Shown here piece after piece: positions 9,004 through 17,343 of a stretch of 64,000 bases of DNA. The stretch comes from Parasphaerochaeta coccoides DSM 17374 (GTDB lineage Bacteria; Spirochaetota; Spirochaetia; Sphaerochaetales; Sphaerochaetaceae): positions 1,860,001 to 1,924,000 of the forward strand of contig NC_015436.1 in the NCBI RefSeq assembly GCF_000208385.1, read 5' to 3'. How positions within the stretch are numbered: the first letter of the stretch is position 1; every line of letters begins with the position of its first letter. The notes below the pieces were generated by a model. That model was not told the DNA's origin. It searched no databases and saw only the letters and a program-made list of their open reading frames with translations. A program made the position numbers and the translations under genes.

Positions 9004-10374
9004 AGCCGCACGGGATTCAGCATCCTGACGTGCTTCCTTGTACAATGGCGCATAGACCGCACTGTCCTTGATGACACATCCTGTCCGTCCATGGTCTCTC
9101 ATGATCTGGGTACACTTGGAACACGTGATGCAACATTTTCCAGACTCCATCTTACCTTTCATGATGATATCCCTCGGCGCGTCAGGATAAGCAATCGCCA
9201 TCCTCCCCAGACCAATGAAAGAACAAGATTTCGCGGCAATGTTCGCTGCCCCGGCGTATGGCAGGTAGTGCCTGAGCCATGTATAACCGTTGCCCACGAC
9301 AGGTACGGAACCTGCCGCTTCCTGGACAAGACGGGAGAAACGGAAAAGCCGGGCAATGCTTTCCAGTGGATGTTCATTGGGAACCGGGATTCCCTGACTG
9401 GAGATATCGAAAGGCCGGGTCACTTGAGGGTAAATGTAGTAAGGGTTCCCAGCGGAATTGGAAAGGAGTCCGACTCCCGCCGCGCACATTTCCTTGACAA
9501 GGCGCACAGGTTCATCAGGATTGAACTTCCAGAAATCCTGGGCATCCTCGCCAAAACCATAGGGATACGGGTGGGCGTCAAAGATGTTGAAGCGGGACGC
9601 AATGATAAAATCATCTCCTGCCGCTTCCTTCACTCCCCTGATGATATCAAGAAGCAGCCTGGTACGATTTTCAAAGGATCCACCGTATTTTCCTGCCCGC
9701 GTATGGCTGGCAAGCAGTTCGCTGATGAGATACCTGTGACATGCCTTGATATCCACCCCATCGAACCCTGCTTCACGAGCCATGAGCGCTGACTGAATAT
9801 AATGCGGGACAAGGGAATCAATATATTCATCCGTGACTATGACCGAATCATCATGGCTGTCAATGCCGACACGGGAATCAAGCAATGGATCATGCTGCGG
9901 CACGAGAGGAGCTGCCTTATGTCCGATTGGACGGGAATAACGTCCGGAATGAGTCAGCTGCAAGATATGGAGAGGCCGATGATTCTTTCCGTTCGCCTCG
10001 GACGCAGCGTTGTTGACCACGGAAAGAAGGTGGGCAAAAGCAGAAAGATTGTCCTTTGTCAGCATCATCTGCAAAGGATTCGCCCGCCCTTCAGGAACCA
10101 CAGCATTCGCTTCCCACCAGATCAGCCCCGCTCCCCCCTTGGCAAAACGTGTATAACGGCGGGTGACTAGCTCGCTGGGACTACCGTCAGGTTCAGAATC
10201 ACAACCTTCCATCGGCAAAATGGCTATGGAATTGGAAGCCCGTTTCTTCCCTGCAACAACAGGGGACGCCAGCACAGACAAATCCTCCTGCAAGGTTATG
10301 TCCACACCCAGTTCCTCAATTCTCTTTTCCAGGTCCTCATACAATGGAAAACAAAACCGTTCATGTCCTGGCAT
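8995..10374 (-). CDS. Old Yellow Enzyme-family NADH:flavin oxidoreductase
   Basis: 459 aa FMN-binding TIM-barrel protein of the OYE/2,4-dienoyl-CoA reductase family. Recognisable blocks are LVTRRYTRFAKGGAGLIWWEANAV near the N-terminus (quoted only in part by family convention: RYTRFAKGGAGL), LQLTHSGRYSRP, GFDGVDIKACHRYL, GGSFENRTR and VVGNGYTW. A C-terminal cysteine cluster (CxxCxxC then GC about 12 residues later) resembles the 4Fe-4S site of dienoyl-CoA reductases, but the usual C-terminal FAD/NAD domain is absent. Family members reduce activated C=C bonds. ATG 10374 has GAGGAG 6 nt upstream. Confidence 0.87.
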   Translation of the reverse strand: MPGHERFCFPLYEDLEKRIEELGVDITLQEDLSVLASPVVAGKKRASNSIAILPMEGCDSEPDGSPSELVTRRYTRFAKGGAGLIWWEANAVVPEGRANPLQMMLTKDNLSAFAHLLSVVNNAASEANGKNHRPLHILQLTHSGRYSRPIGHKAAPLVPQHDPLLDSRVGIDSHDDSVIVTDEYIDSLVPHYIQSALMAREAGFDGVDIKACHRYLISELLASHTRAGKYGGSFENRTRLLLDIIRGVKEAAGDDFIIASRFNIFDAHPYPYGFGEDAQDFWKFNPDEPVRLVKEMCAAGVGLLSNSAGNPYYIYPQVTRPFDISSQGIPVPNEHPLESIARLFRFSRLVQEAAGSVPVVGNGYTWLRHYLPYAGAANIAAKSCSFIGLGRMAIAYPDAPRDIIMKGKMESGKCCITCSKCTQIMRDHGRTGCVIKDSAVYAPLYKEARQDAESRAAGT

Positions 10375-10435
10375 TGGTAACTCCTCATTGGAAAGATGGC
10401 AGCACAATCAAAAGGTGAACATCACTGTATCCATG

Positions 10436-10452
10436 CCTGCCTGTCCGGCAGG
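10436..10452 (-). other. Small hairpin between lacI-type gene and OYE gene
   Basis: CCTGCC and GGCAGG flank a 5-nt loop just after the repressor stop codon. No T-tract follows, so it is not a convincing terminator; it may be an mRNA-processing or stabilising structure. Confidence 0.35.
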
Positions 10453-10455
10453 ACA

Positions 10456-11472
10456 TCATGTCGATTGCCTGATAAGCAGATGTGTTTCCAGTTGCTCGAC
10501 CACAGGAGGATCAAGAACCCCAGTGTTCCGAACCGCCCGTATCTGGTGAATCAAGCGTCTTGTCGCAGTCGCGCCAATGTCATAAAGCGGTTGTGATACC
10601 GTAGACAAGGGTGGCTCAACGAGTGAACTGAAATCAACGTTGTCAAATCCCATCACCGCAATATCATCCGGGATACGGAAACCCATATCATAGAGCGTGC
10701 GCATAATGACAATTGCCCGGTTATCCGTGCTGGCAAAGACCGCATCAGGTTTTCCCTGCTCCTCTATCATTTTTCTGATGAGACCAGCAAAGGAGTTCAC
10801 CCCATCTGTCTCATGCATGACCAAGCGCTCATCAAAGGGAATGCCGTTTTCCTTGAGAGCATTGCAATAGCCCTGGAACCTGTCCTCATACAACTGGAAA
10901 TCAGGGCCCATGGCAAAAGCTATGCGTCGATATCCCTTGCCAATCAGATAGCATGTCGCATCATATGAGGCCGATACGTTGTCGATGACAACGGCATCTA
11001 TCGTCTTGTCATATGCACGGGATGTCAGGACTACAGGAAATCCCGACTGCCTCAATTCCCGAATATAGTGGGAGTCAGGAAGCATGGTCGCAAAAATCAT
11101 GCCATCGACCCAGGAATTACGCAACTTCGTGATATATCCTTTCTCGGCATCTGTATCTTCATCAGTATTACAGAGTATGACCATGTAACCATTCTTGCGG
11201 GCAGTATCTTCCACCCCACGGGTCAAGACGGGAAACATCAGGTTGTGGATGCTGGGAATCACCAACGCTATCATATTACTCTGACCTGACTTCAGGCCGC
11301 GTGCCATGGCGTTGGGAGAATAATTCATCTCCGCCACGGTCGCCATGACTTTCTGACGAGTCCGGGGAGAAATATATTCTTTGCCCGCCAAGACACGGGA
11401 GACAGTGCTGACCGAGACCCCTGTCTTGTTTGCTACATCATGCAAAGTGACCGCTGCTTTCTTTTTTCCCAT
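10456..11472 (-). CDS. LacI-family transcriptional repressor
   Basis: 338 aa. The N-terminal helix-turn-helix is TLHDVANKTGVSVSTVSRVL (about residues 9-28), with the hinge helix SPNAMARGLKSG, followed by a periplasmic-binding-protein-like effector domain (IALVIPSIHNLMFP ... VMGFDNVDFS). It sits between livF and the OYE gene in the same orientation, so it is probably the local regulator. The 22-bp palindrome at 16101-16122 upstream of livK is a fitting operator. The effector is unknown. Confidence 0.93.
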   Translation of the reverse strand: MGKKKAAVTLHDVANKTGVSVSTVSRVLAGKEYISPRTRQKVMATVAEMNYSPNAMARGLKSGQSNMIALVIPSIHNLMFPVLTRGVEDTARKNGYMVILCNTDEDTDAEKGYITKLRNSWVDGMIFATMLPDSHYIRELRQSGFPVVLTSRAYDKTIDAVVIDNVSASYDATCYLIGKGYRRIAFAMGPDFQLYEDRFQGYCNALKENGIPFDERLVMHETDGVNSFAGLIRKMIEEQGKPDAVFASTDNRAIVIMRTLYDMGFRIPDDIAVMGFDNVDFSSLVEPPLSTVSQPLYDIGATATRRLIHQIRAVRNTGVLDPPVVEQLETHLLIRQST

Positions 11473-11495
11473 ACTTCCCCTTCCGTGTCATGCTC

Positions 11496-11524
11496 CATGC
11501 CATACTTCATGCCATACTTCATGC
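11496..11524. repeat. 12-bp tandem repeat upstream of the LacI-type gene
   Basis: CATGCCATACTT occurs twice perfectly plus a partial third copy, filling most of the 55-bp gap between livF and the repressor gene. Confidence 0.85.
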
Positions 11525-11527
11525 AGG

Positions 11528-12232
11528 TCACTGTCCCAGGTACGCCTTCTTCACCAAATCAGAGGACAGAAGCTCGCCGCCCGTACCGGTGGCACGTATC
11601 TCGCCGTTCTCCAGCACATAGGCTTTGTCGCAGATGGAAAGTGCCTTACGCGCATTCTGTTCCACCAGGATTATCGTGATGTCGGAATCACGGATTCTCC
11701 GGATTACATCATATACTTGGTTGACGACAAGTGGCGCAAGCCCAAGACTTGGCTCATCAAGAAGCAAAATCTTCGGTTTGCTCATTAATCCACGGCTAAT
11801 CGCAAGCATTTGCTGTTCTCCACCGGACAGAGTACCCGCGAATTGTGTCTTCCTGTGTTTCAGGAGTGGAAAAAGTTCATATTGCTCAACCAAATCCTGA
11901 TGAAGCTGACCGCCGCGGAACCGATATCCTCCGACCAGCAGGTTATCCTGGATAGTCAGCCCGGAGAAGGTTCCTCTCCCCTCAGGGACATGAACAATAC
12001 CAAGGCCGACAATTTTGTGGGCCTGATGAGGCAACGCCTTGTCCATGAATGTGATTCTCCCGTGGACAGGCTTCACCAGACCGGATATTGTACGAAGCAG
12101 TGATGTCTTTCCGGCGCCATTGGAACCAATGATGCTGACTATCTGCCCACGTTCAGCAGTCAGGGACACATTCTTGAGTGCCGTGACATACCCGTAATGT
12201 ACTGACAGGTCTTCTACGCTGAACATTGCCAT
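11528..12232 (-). CDS. livF: Branched-chain-type ABC importer ATPase LivF
   Basis: 234 aa ATPase, one of two for the HAAT-family importer. Walker A is GSNGAGKTS, the ABC signature LSGGEQQM, Walker B KILLLDEPS and the switch His is replaced in LVEQNA as is normal for LivF. The start at ATG 12232 follows AGGAGG and is 1 nt past the livG stop; the longer frame to 12262 has no ribosome site. It works with LivG, LivM, LivH and LivK. Confidence 0.95.
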   Translation of the reverse strand: MAMFSVEDLSVHYGYVTALKNVSLTAERGQIVSIIGSNGAGKTSLLRTISGLVKPVHGRITFMDKALPHQAHKIVGLGIVHVPEGRGTFSGLTIQDNLLVGGYRFRGGQLHQDLVEQYELFPLLKHRKTQFAGTLSGGEQQMLAISRGLMSKPKILLLDEPSLGLAPLVVNQVYDVIRRIRDSDITIILVEQNARKALSICDKAYVLENGEIRATGTGGELLSSDLVKKAYLGQ

Positions 12233-12233
12233 C

Positions 12234-12992
12234 CTACTCCTCCTTCCCCAGATACGCTTCAATGACCGCAGGATTTGCCTTGACTTCCTCCGGCGTACCT
12301 GTCGCTATTGTCTTCCCGAAATTCTGGACATGGATCAGCTGGGAAATACTCATGACCAACTCAAGGCGATGTTCAATCAACAGAACCGCGAAATCTTTGC
12401 TTTCCGCCAGACTGACAATCAGATCCGAGAGTTCTGACACTTCAGTCGGGTTAAGCCCCGCCGCGGGTTCATCCAAAAGAAGGATGGAGGGATGACAGGC
12501 CAAGGCACGCGCTATCTCCAGCCGACGTTGATGCCCATACGGAAGATTTTCCGGCATCTCATCCGCGTATTTTTCCATGCCGACACGGGCAAGGCAAGCC
12601 ATGCATACGTCATGTCCGTGCTTTTCTTCCTCTCTGCGCAACCGGGTGGGAATGAACGCGCCCAGGATGCTGTAGCGCGTCTGGGAATCAAAGGCGCACA
12701 TGACATTGTGCAGGACGGAAAGCCCTTTGAAAAGCCTGATGTTCTGGAAAGTCCTGGCTATGCCCTTCCGGGCAATCTTATGCTGTTCCAAACGAGTGAT
12801 GTCGTGGCCATCAAGAATCACTGTGCCCTGGTCAGCGGCATAGATGCCTGAAATGACATTGAAGATAGTCGTCTTGCCAGCGCCATTCGGGCCAATGATT
12901 CCATGTATCTCACCTTGGCTGGCAGTGAGGGAGAAATCCTGTACTGCGACGATTCCTCCGAAATTTTTGTGTATTCTGGTTATTTCAAGCAT
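12234..12992 (-). CDS. livG: Branched-chain-type ABC importer ATPase LivG
   Basis: 252 aa ATPase of the HAAT importer. Walker A is GPNGAGKTT, with the LivG-typical FNVISG and GIARTFQNIRLF blocks; the signature region is LPYGHQRRLEIARAL and Walker B SILLLDEPAAGLNP. ATG 12992 is preferred over a GTG at 13001; the gene overlaps livM by 8 bp. Confidence 0.95.
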   Translation of the reverse strand: MLEITRIHKNFGGIVAVQDFSLTASQGEIHGIIGPNGAGKTTIFNVISGIYAADQGTVILDGHDITRLEQHKIARKGIARTFQNIRLFKGLSVLHNVMCAFDSQTRYSILGAFIPTRLRREEEKHGHDVCMACLARVGMEKYADEMPENLPYGHQRRLEIARALACHPSILLLDEPAAGLNPTEVSELSDLIVSLAESKDFAVLLIEHRLELVMSISQLIHVQNFGKTIATGTPEEVKANPAVIEAYLGKEE

Positions 12993-13866
12993 TCTTTCCA
13001 CCCTTCTTCATGAACAGTGATATATCCCTTGCAAGCTTTCTTAAGTTCTTCGGAGTGAGTTCCCAACTGCCCAGAAGTCCTGATGGTTTGAAATTGATAA
13101 TCAAAAGGACAAGCGCGGCGTAGAAGATGCTCCTATAATCCGCAAGGAAACGCAGGATTTCAGGAAGTCCTGAAAGAATGAATGTCGCAAGGACAGCACC
13201 GGTAAGACTGCCGGAACCTCCAAAGAACACCATGATGACCCAGTCGGCGCTTTTTCTCCATCCGAAAATCGAGGGATCCACATAGGTTGTGTAAAAAGCA
13301 TACAGGCAGCCGCTGTAGGCAGTGACAGCCACCGAGAACAGGAATGCTGTCATCTTAATCCAGGGAACATTGATTCCCACAGCTCTGGCGGCAAGCTCAT
13401 CCCCACGGAGAGCGGAACATTGTCGTCCGAACTTGGACACCTTGAACATGGCCACTGCCGCAATGATGATGACAGCGGATACAAGTACCAGAGTGAAGGA
13501 TGTATATGGCGGTATGCCCACAAATCCCGCGGCTCCGCCAGTGAGCGGAGTAGCGCGGTTCAGTATTGCGGTAATCGCCTCCCCGAATCCCAACGTGACC
13601 AACGAAATGTAGTCACGCCTCAGTCGAACGGTAGGCAAACCCACAATCCAGCCGACAAGAACGGCCAGGAAAATGGCTATCAGACAAGCAAGGGGAAATG
13701 GCAGTCCCCACTTGACGACAAGGAGACCGGAGGTATATGCTCCGATAGCCATGAAAGACGCCTGTCCCAGGCTGAACAATCCCGTCATGCCGGTCAGGAT
13801 ATAGATGCCGATGACTGCTATCAGAGTGATGAGCGTCGATGTAAGTATGGAAATCAATAATGCCAT
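12985..13866 (-). CDS. livM: Branched-chain-type ABC importer permease LivM
   Basis: 293 aa integral membrane protein with about eight hydrophobic helices and the family motif GLFSLGQASFMAIGAYTSG near the N-terminus. It also carries the EAA-like GDELAARAVGINVPWIK cytoplasmic loop that contacts the ATPase. GAGGAG lies 10 nt before ATG 13866. It pairs with LivH to form the channel. Confidence 0.94.
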   Translation of the reverse strand: MALLISILTSTLITLIAVIGIYILTGMTGLFSLGQASFMAIGAYTSGLLVVKWGLPFPLACLIAIFLAVLVGWIVGLPTVRLRRDYISLVTLGFGEAITAILNRATPLTGGAAGFVGIPPYTSFTLVLVSAVIIIAAVAMFKVSKFGRQCSALRGDELAARAVGINVPWIKMTAFLFSVAVTAYSGCLYAFYTTYVDPSIFGWRKSADWVIMVFFGGSGSLTGAVLATFILSGLPEILRFLADYRSIFYAALVLLIINFKPSGLLGSWELTPKNLRKLARDISLFMKKGGKNA

Positions 13867-13884
13867 TTTATCTGCTCTCCTCTC

Positions 13885-14757
13885 TCATGCCTTTTCCTGT
13901 ACGTTGCTTCCGGCTATTCCGCGGGGGCGGACAAGAAGGAATACAAGCATAATCAGGAAAGTGACGACAGGAGCATAACCCGAACCGATGAGATGTATCA
14001 GGAACGTCTCCATCATGCCAAGAAGCACAGCTCCAATGACAGCGCCGGACAAGCTGCCCAAGCCACCAATGACCGACGCAATGAATCCTTTGACGACAAG
14101 ACTGCCCAACGTGGGATACAAAGTATAGTTGATGCCCAGGAATACCCCGGACAAACCGGCAAGGGCGCCGGATACCATGAACGTCAACCGGATGATCATG
14201 GTGACATTGATGCCCATGAGACTGGCATTGTCCCGGTTGAAACTGACGCTCCTCAAGGCACGTCCGATACGTGTGTATTTTATCACATAGGCCAGGAGAA
14301 GCAACGCTATTGCACTCAAGACGAACATCATTGCATCAGACTTTGAAATGATGACCGAGCCAATTTTAAATGTTGAGGATTCAAAGAACCGTGGATAATT
14401 GTAGAAATTGGCACCGACTTTCAGTGTGACAAAGCCCTCAAGCAATGTTCCGAGGGTAATCGAAGATACGAAAAAATAAATCGGCGAGGAATTGTTGTTG
14501 AGAATCCTTTGGAATGCAATGACCTGTCCCAGGAGTCCCAAAACTGCGCCCGACACCATGGCGACAAGCAGCGTAGGAACAAGTCCCCACCCGTTGGCCG
14601 CCGACAGGAAGTACCCGAAGAAGGCTCCGCATGTCATCATTGCTCCATATGCGAAGTTAGAAAACTTCAGCACATTGAACACAAGGGAAAAACCGGTGGC
14701 AATCAGCGCATATACGGAACCAAGGGCCAACCCGTTGATTAGAATTTGGAGAGACAT
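13885..14757 (-). CDS. livH: Branched-chain-type ABC importer permease LivH
   Basis: 290 aa permease with the LivH hallmarks NGLALGSVYALIATGFSLVF and NFAYGAMM, and the coupling loop SFNRDNASLMGINV. The start at ATG 14757 has AAGGAG 8 nt upstream. A frame extension to 14844 merely reads through the livK-livH gap, where a 15-bp duplication (14767-14795) has copied the Shine-Dalgarno region. Confidence 0.94.
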   Translation of the reverse strand: MSLQILINGLALGSVYALIATGFSLVFNVLKFSNFAYGAMMTCGAFFGYFLSAANGWGLVPTLLVAMVSGAVLGLLGQVIAFQRILNNNSSPIYFFVSSITLGTLLEGFVTLKVGANFYNYPRFFESSTFKIGSVIISKSDAMMFVLSAIALLLLAYVIKYTRIGRALRSVSFNRDNASLMGINVTMIIRLTFMVSGALAGLSGVFLGINYTLYPTLGSLVVKGFIASVIGGLGSLSGAVIGAVLLGMMETFLIHLIGSGYAPVVTFLIMLVFLLVRPRGIAGSNVQEKA

Positions 14758-14766
14758 ATTCAAAAC

Positions 14767-14795
14767 TCCTTGTTGGACAATTCCTTGTTGGACAT
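14767..14795. repeat. 15-bp tandem duplication covering the livH ribosome-binding site
   Basis: TCCTTGTTGGACAAT is present about 1.9 times. On the minus strand each copy carries AAGGA, so livH has two candidate ribosome sites 15 nt apart. Confidence 0.85.
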
Positions 14796-14862
14796 CACAT
14801 ACAAGTTTCCCCGGCATACAGGTCATCCGCCGGGGAAGACTCATTCATATCAAGACCGTAAA

Positions 14863-16026
14863 TCAGTATGAAGCACTGTATCTTTCAAGGACGACAGGAG
14901 TGGTACCTTCATACGTGTGCATGACCATTTCCAATCCGAGAGGGAAGTGCGTCTTTGCATCCATGGTAATGACACCGGTCAATCCCTGGTATCCCTTCAA
15001 GTTCTCCACATAGTCACGGATGGCGACAGAATCACTGCCAACAGCCCCAAGAGCTTGAACAAGAATGTTGCCAATGTCATAACCAAGGAAGAATTTGTTG
15101 GTCACATCAATGTTCTGGGTTGCTTTGACAGACTTGGTGATTGCCTCAAGGTGTGGTTCAGTGGTATCGATGTTGTTGATGAAATAGATGTTGTCCGCTG
15201 ATTCGCCAAGCAGATTGTTGAACGGAGGGCCAGCATCCAGACCGTAAATCAAAGCACCCTTGAAGCCCATGGCACGAGCCTGCTGCGTAATGAGAATCAA
15301 TTCTTGGGTGTACCCAGGGGAATAGATTGCATCAACGCCAGCCTGGAGGATGTTGTTCAACAGGGTTTTGAAGTCCTTGTCATTGGCCGTGTAACTTGTG
15401 GTAACGGCTACTGTCTTGCCGTTGGCTTTCACTGTGTCCACGAACGGCGCGAGCAGGGAGACCGCATACGCATTGGATTCATTGTAAATGATGCCGAATT
15501 TCCCGAAGCCGCGTTTTTCAATTGCGTACTGAGCCATGATTGAACCCTGTTGGTCAGCGCTGGGCTGCATACCGAACATGTTCTTGTATGGTGTACCGTC
15601 AGCTTTGATCTGGACTTTGGGATCAATGGCAAGATTCAAGAAAGGAACTGAATAGCGTTCGGAAATCGGAGCGAGCGCCAAAGCGATGTTCGCAACCGGA
15701 GGTCCGATGAGCGCCGAAACTTTGTCCGTTGTGACGGCACGGGTAAAAGCGTTGATAGCTTCGTTGACATCTCCTTTGGTATCGTAGGTGATGATACGGA
15801 TTGTCTTGCCATTCACTCCACCCTTGGCGTTCACTTCATCAATGGCCAGGCGGGCTCCTGAATCAACCATTTTTCCAAGGGAAGACGTAGGGCCGGTTAT
15901 GTCCTGTACGCTTCCAATGACGATTTCCGATGCCGCTGCTTCCTTACTGCCAGCAGCAAATGCCAGGACAGACGCGGTCAGGACAATAAGCATGACAACT
16001 ACAGAAAATTTTTTTCCTTTGCACAT
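14863..16026 (-). CDS. livK: Periplasmic substrate-binding protein of branched-chain-type ABC importer
   Basis: 387 aa type I periplasmic binding protein. A signal peptide (residues 1-25) has a Lys-rich start, a hydrophobic core and a likely cleavage at AFA-AGS. The mature start IVIGSVQDITGPTSSLGKM is typical of Leu/Ile/Val- and aromatic-acid-binding proteins. The ligand is not deducible; the context of redox enzymes argues for an organic acid rather than an amino acid. AAGGAGG lies 11 nt upstream of ATG 16026. It is the first gene of the array and lies behind the LacI-type operator. Confidence 0.92.
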   Translation of the reverse strand: MCKGKKFSVVVMLIVLTASVLAFAAGSKEAAASEIVIGSVQDITGPTSSLGKMVDSGARLAIDEVNAKGGVNGKTIRIITYDTKGDVNEAINAFTRAVTTDKVSALIGPPVANIALALAPISERYSVPFLNLAIDPKVQIKADGTPYKNMFGMQPSADQQGSIMAQYAIEKRGFGKFGIIYNESNAYAVSLLAPFVDTVKANGKTVAVTTSYTANDKDFKTLLNNILQAGVDAIYSPGYTQELILITQQARAMGFKGALIYGLDAGPPFNNLLGESADNIYFINNIDTTEPHLEAITKSVKATQNIDVTNKFFLGYDIGNILVQALGAVGSDSVAIRDYVENLKGYQGLTGVITMDAKTHFPLGLEMVMHTYEGTTPVVLERYSASY

Positions 16027-16100
16027 AGTGTAGTGAGCCTCCTTAAGTTTGTAGATTGCGGGTAAAATCAGCTGAAAATGATAAGTGGATAAAAATAAAG

Positions 16101-16122
16101 TTTATGCAAACGTTTGCATAAA
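16101..16122. promoter_or_regulatory. LacI-family operator: 22-bp perfect palindrome upstream of livK
   Basis: Both 11-bp arms match (TTTATGCAAAC and its complement), with the central AACGTT/CG core typical of LacI/GalR operators. It lies 75 bp upstream of livK on the minus strand; TTACTT and TAAACT flank it at roughly -35/-10 spacing, so binding would block transcription of the array. The cognate repressor is probably the LacI-type protein at 10456-11472. Confidence 0.8.
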
Positions 16123-16216
16123 GTAAGAACCTCAACAAATGTCCTCCTTTTTTCTAAATTTTCAGATGTAGTTTCAGCCCTGTTTTTCTCTTTGTCAATC
16201 TTTTTTTGTTGATTTG

Positions 16217-16251
16217 AAAAAAAGCATCCCTCCCCCACAGGAAAAGGATGC
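16217..16251 (-). terminator. Rho-independent terminator of the aldo-keto reductase gene
   Basis: On the minus strand a GCATCC...GGATGC stem, extended inwards by G-rich/T-C pairing, is followed by seven T. It begins 36 nt after the stop codon of the aldo-keto reductase and separates it from the liv array. Confidence 0.8.
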
Positions 16252-16287
16252 CTTGGTAAAATGCCCTCAAGTCTCTGGAAATTAGCT

Positions 16288-17115
16288 CTAGAAATTAAAA
16301 TTATCCGGATCTGAACCGTAGCGATGGTTTTCATTCAGCCCATCGATTGCATCCAGTTCTTCCTCCGTCAGTGAGAAATCAAATACTCCGGCATTCTCCA
16401 CTATCCTTTCCTTATGGACTGACTTGGGAATGACAATCACATCACGCTGGATATGCCAGCGGATGACGACCTGCGCGGGAGTCTTGGCGTATTTCTTTCC
16501 CAAAGCAACCAACAAAGGCATGTCTACGTTGCCCTTCATGAGGGGACTCCATGCCTCCAGCCAGATTCCCCTGGTTTTCAGGTATGACTTGAGTTCCTTC
16601 TGAACCAGACGGGGATGGCACTCCACTTGGTCAACCACCGGCACGACCGATCCGACAGCAAGGATATCCTCGATATGATGGATATGGAAATTGCTTACCC
16701 CAATGGCCCGCACCTTCTTGTCCCCATAGAGGGACAACAAAGCCTTCCACGTATCGACATACTTGTCCTTCACCGGCCAGTGGATGAGATAGAGATCCAG
16801 ATAATCCAGCCCAAGACGTTCAAGGGAAGCATCATATGCCTTCAAGGTCGAATCATATCCTTGGTCGCCGTTCCAGACTTTCGATGTAATGAAGATATGC
16901 TCGCGGGGGATGCCGCTTGCAGCGACCGCTTCCCCGACTCCGGCTTCGTTGCCATACACCGCCGCCGTATCGATATGGCGGTAACCGACATCAAGCGCCC
17001 AGCGAACGGTATCCTTCACCTGCGACCCTTCCTCAACCCGGAACACGCCCAGCCCCAGACCGGGCATTTTCACCCCATTATTCAAGACAACCGCATCCTG
17101 TAGATTCTGTATCAT
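16288..17115 (-). CDS. Aldo-keto reductase
   Basis: 275 aa NADPH-dependent aldehyde/ketone reductase. The catalytic tetrad is visible: Asp and Tyr in HIDTAAVYGNE, Lys in FITSKVW and His in LYLIHWP; the C-terminal cofactor site is VIPKSVHKERIVEN. Relatives include 2,5-diketo-gluconate reductase and methylglyoxal reductase. The start at ATG 17115 has AAGGAG 9 nt upstream; a longer frame to 18303 is non-coding read-through of the opposite gene. Own terminator at 16217-16251. Confidence 0.93.
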   Translation of the reverse strand: MIQNLQDAVVLNNGVKMPGLGLGVFRVEEGSQVKDTVRWALDVGYRHIDTAAVYGNEAGVGEAVAASGIPREHIFITSKVWNGDQGYDSTLKAYDASLERLGLDYLDLYLIHWPVKDKYVDTWKALLSLYGDKKVRAIGVSNFHIHHIEDILAVGSVVPVVDQVECHPRLVQKELKSYLKTRGIWLEAWSPLMKGNVDMPLLVALGKKYAKTPAQVVIRWHIQRDVIVIPKSVHKERIVENAGVFDFSLTEEELDAIDGLNENHRYGSDPDNFNF

Positions 17116-17189
17116 CGCTACTTTCTCCTTGTCCTTTTTCCGTCCGTTTTTCGTCCGCTTTTCGTCCGCGCTGTCCGAAGTCCGCCAGT

Positions 17190-17218
17190 CATGCCACCGA
17201 CCATGCCACCGACCATGC
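17190..17218. repeat. 12-bp tandem repeat between aldo-keto reductase and YmdB-like gene
   Basis: CATGCCACCGAC occurs twice perfectly with a partial third copy. An 11-bp CGTCCG-based repeat lies just before it (about 17141-17170). Confidence 0.85.
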
Positions 17219-17306
17219 GTCCGCTCAAAACCCAGGGGCGCCTTGCCTCCAGTATACTTTGTGGAACGCCATCCTGAAAAGACACTGCAAGCCTTCTCTC
17301 CGATGC

Positions 17307-17336
17307 TTGCCCAAGACTTGGAAGACACAGTACAGT
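17307..17336 (+). promoter_or_regulatory. Promoter of YmdB-like gene (leaderless candidate)
   Basis: TTGCCC (17307-17312) and TACAGT (17331-17336) are 18 bp apart. The -10 ends 7 nt before the ATG at 17344, and no Shine-Dalgarno sequence is present. Confidence 0.5.
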
Positions 17337-17343
17337 TGTCCCC

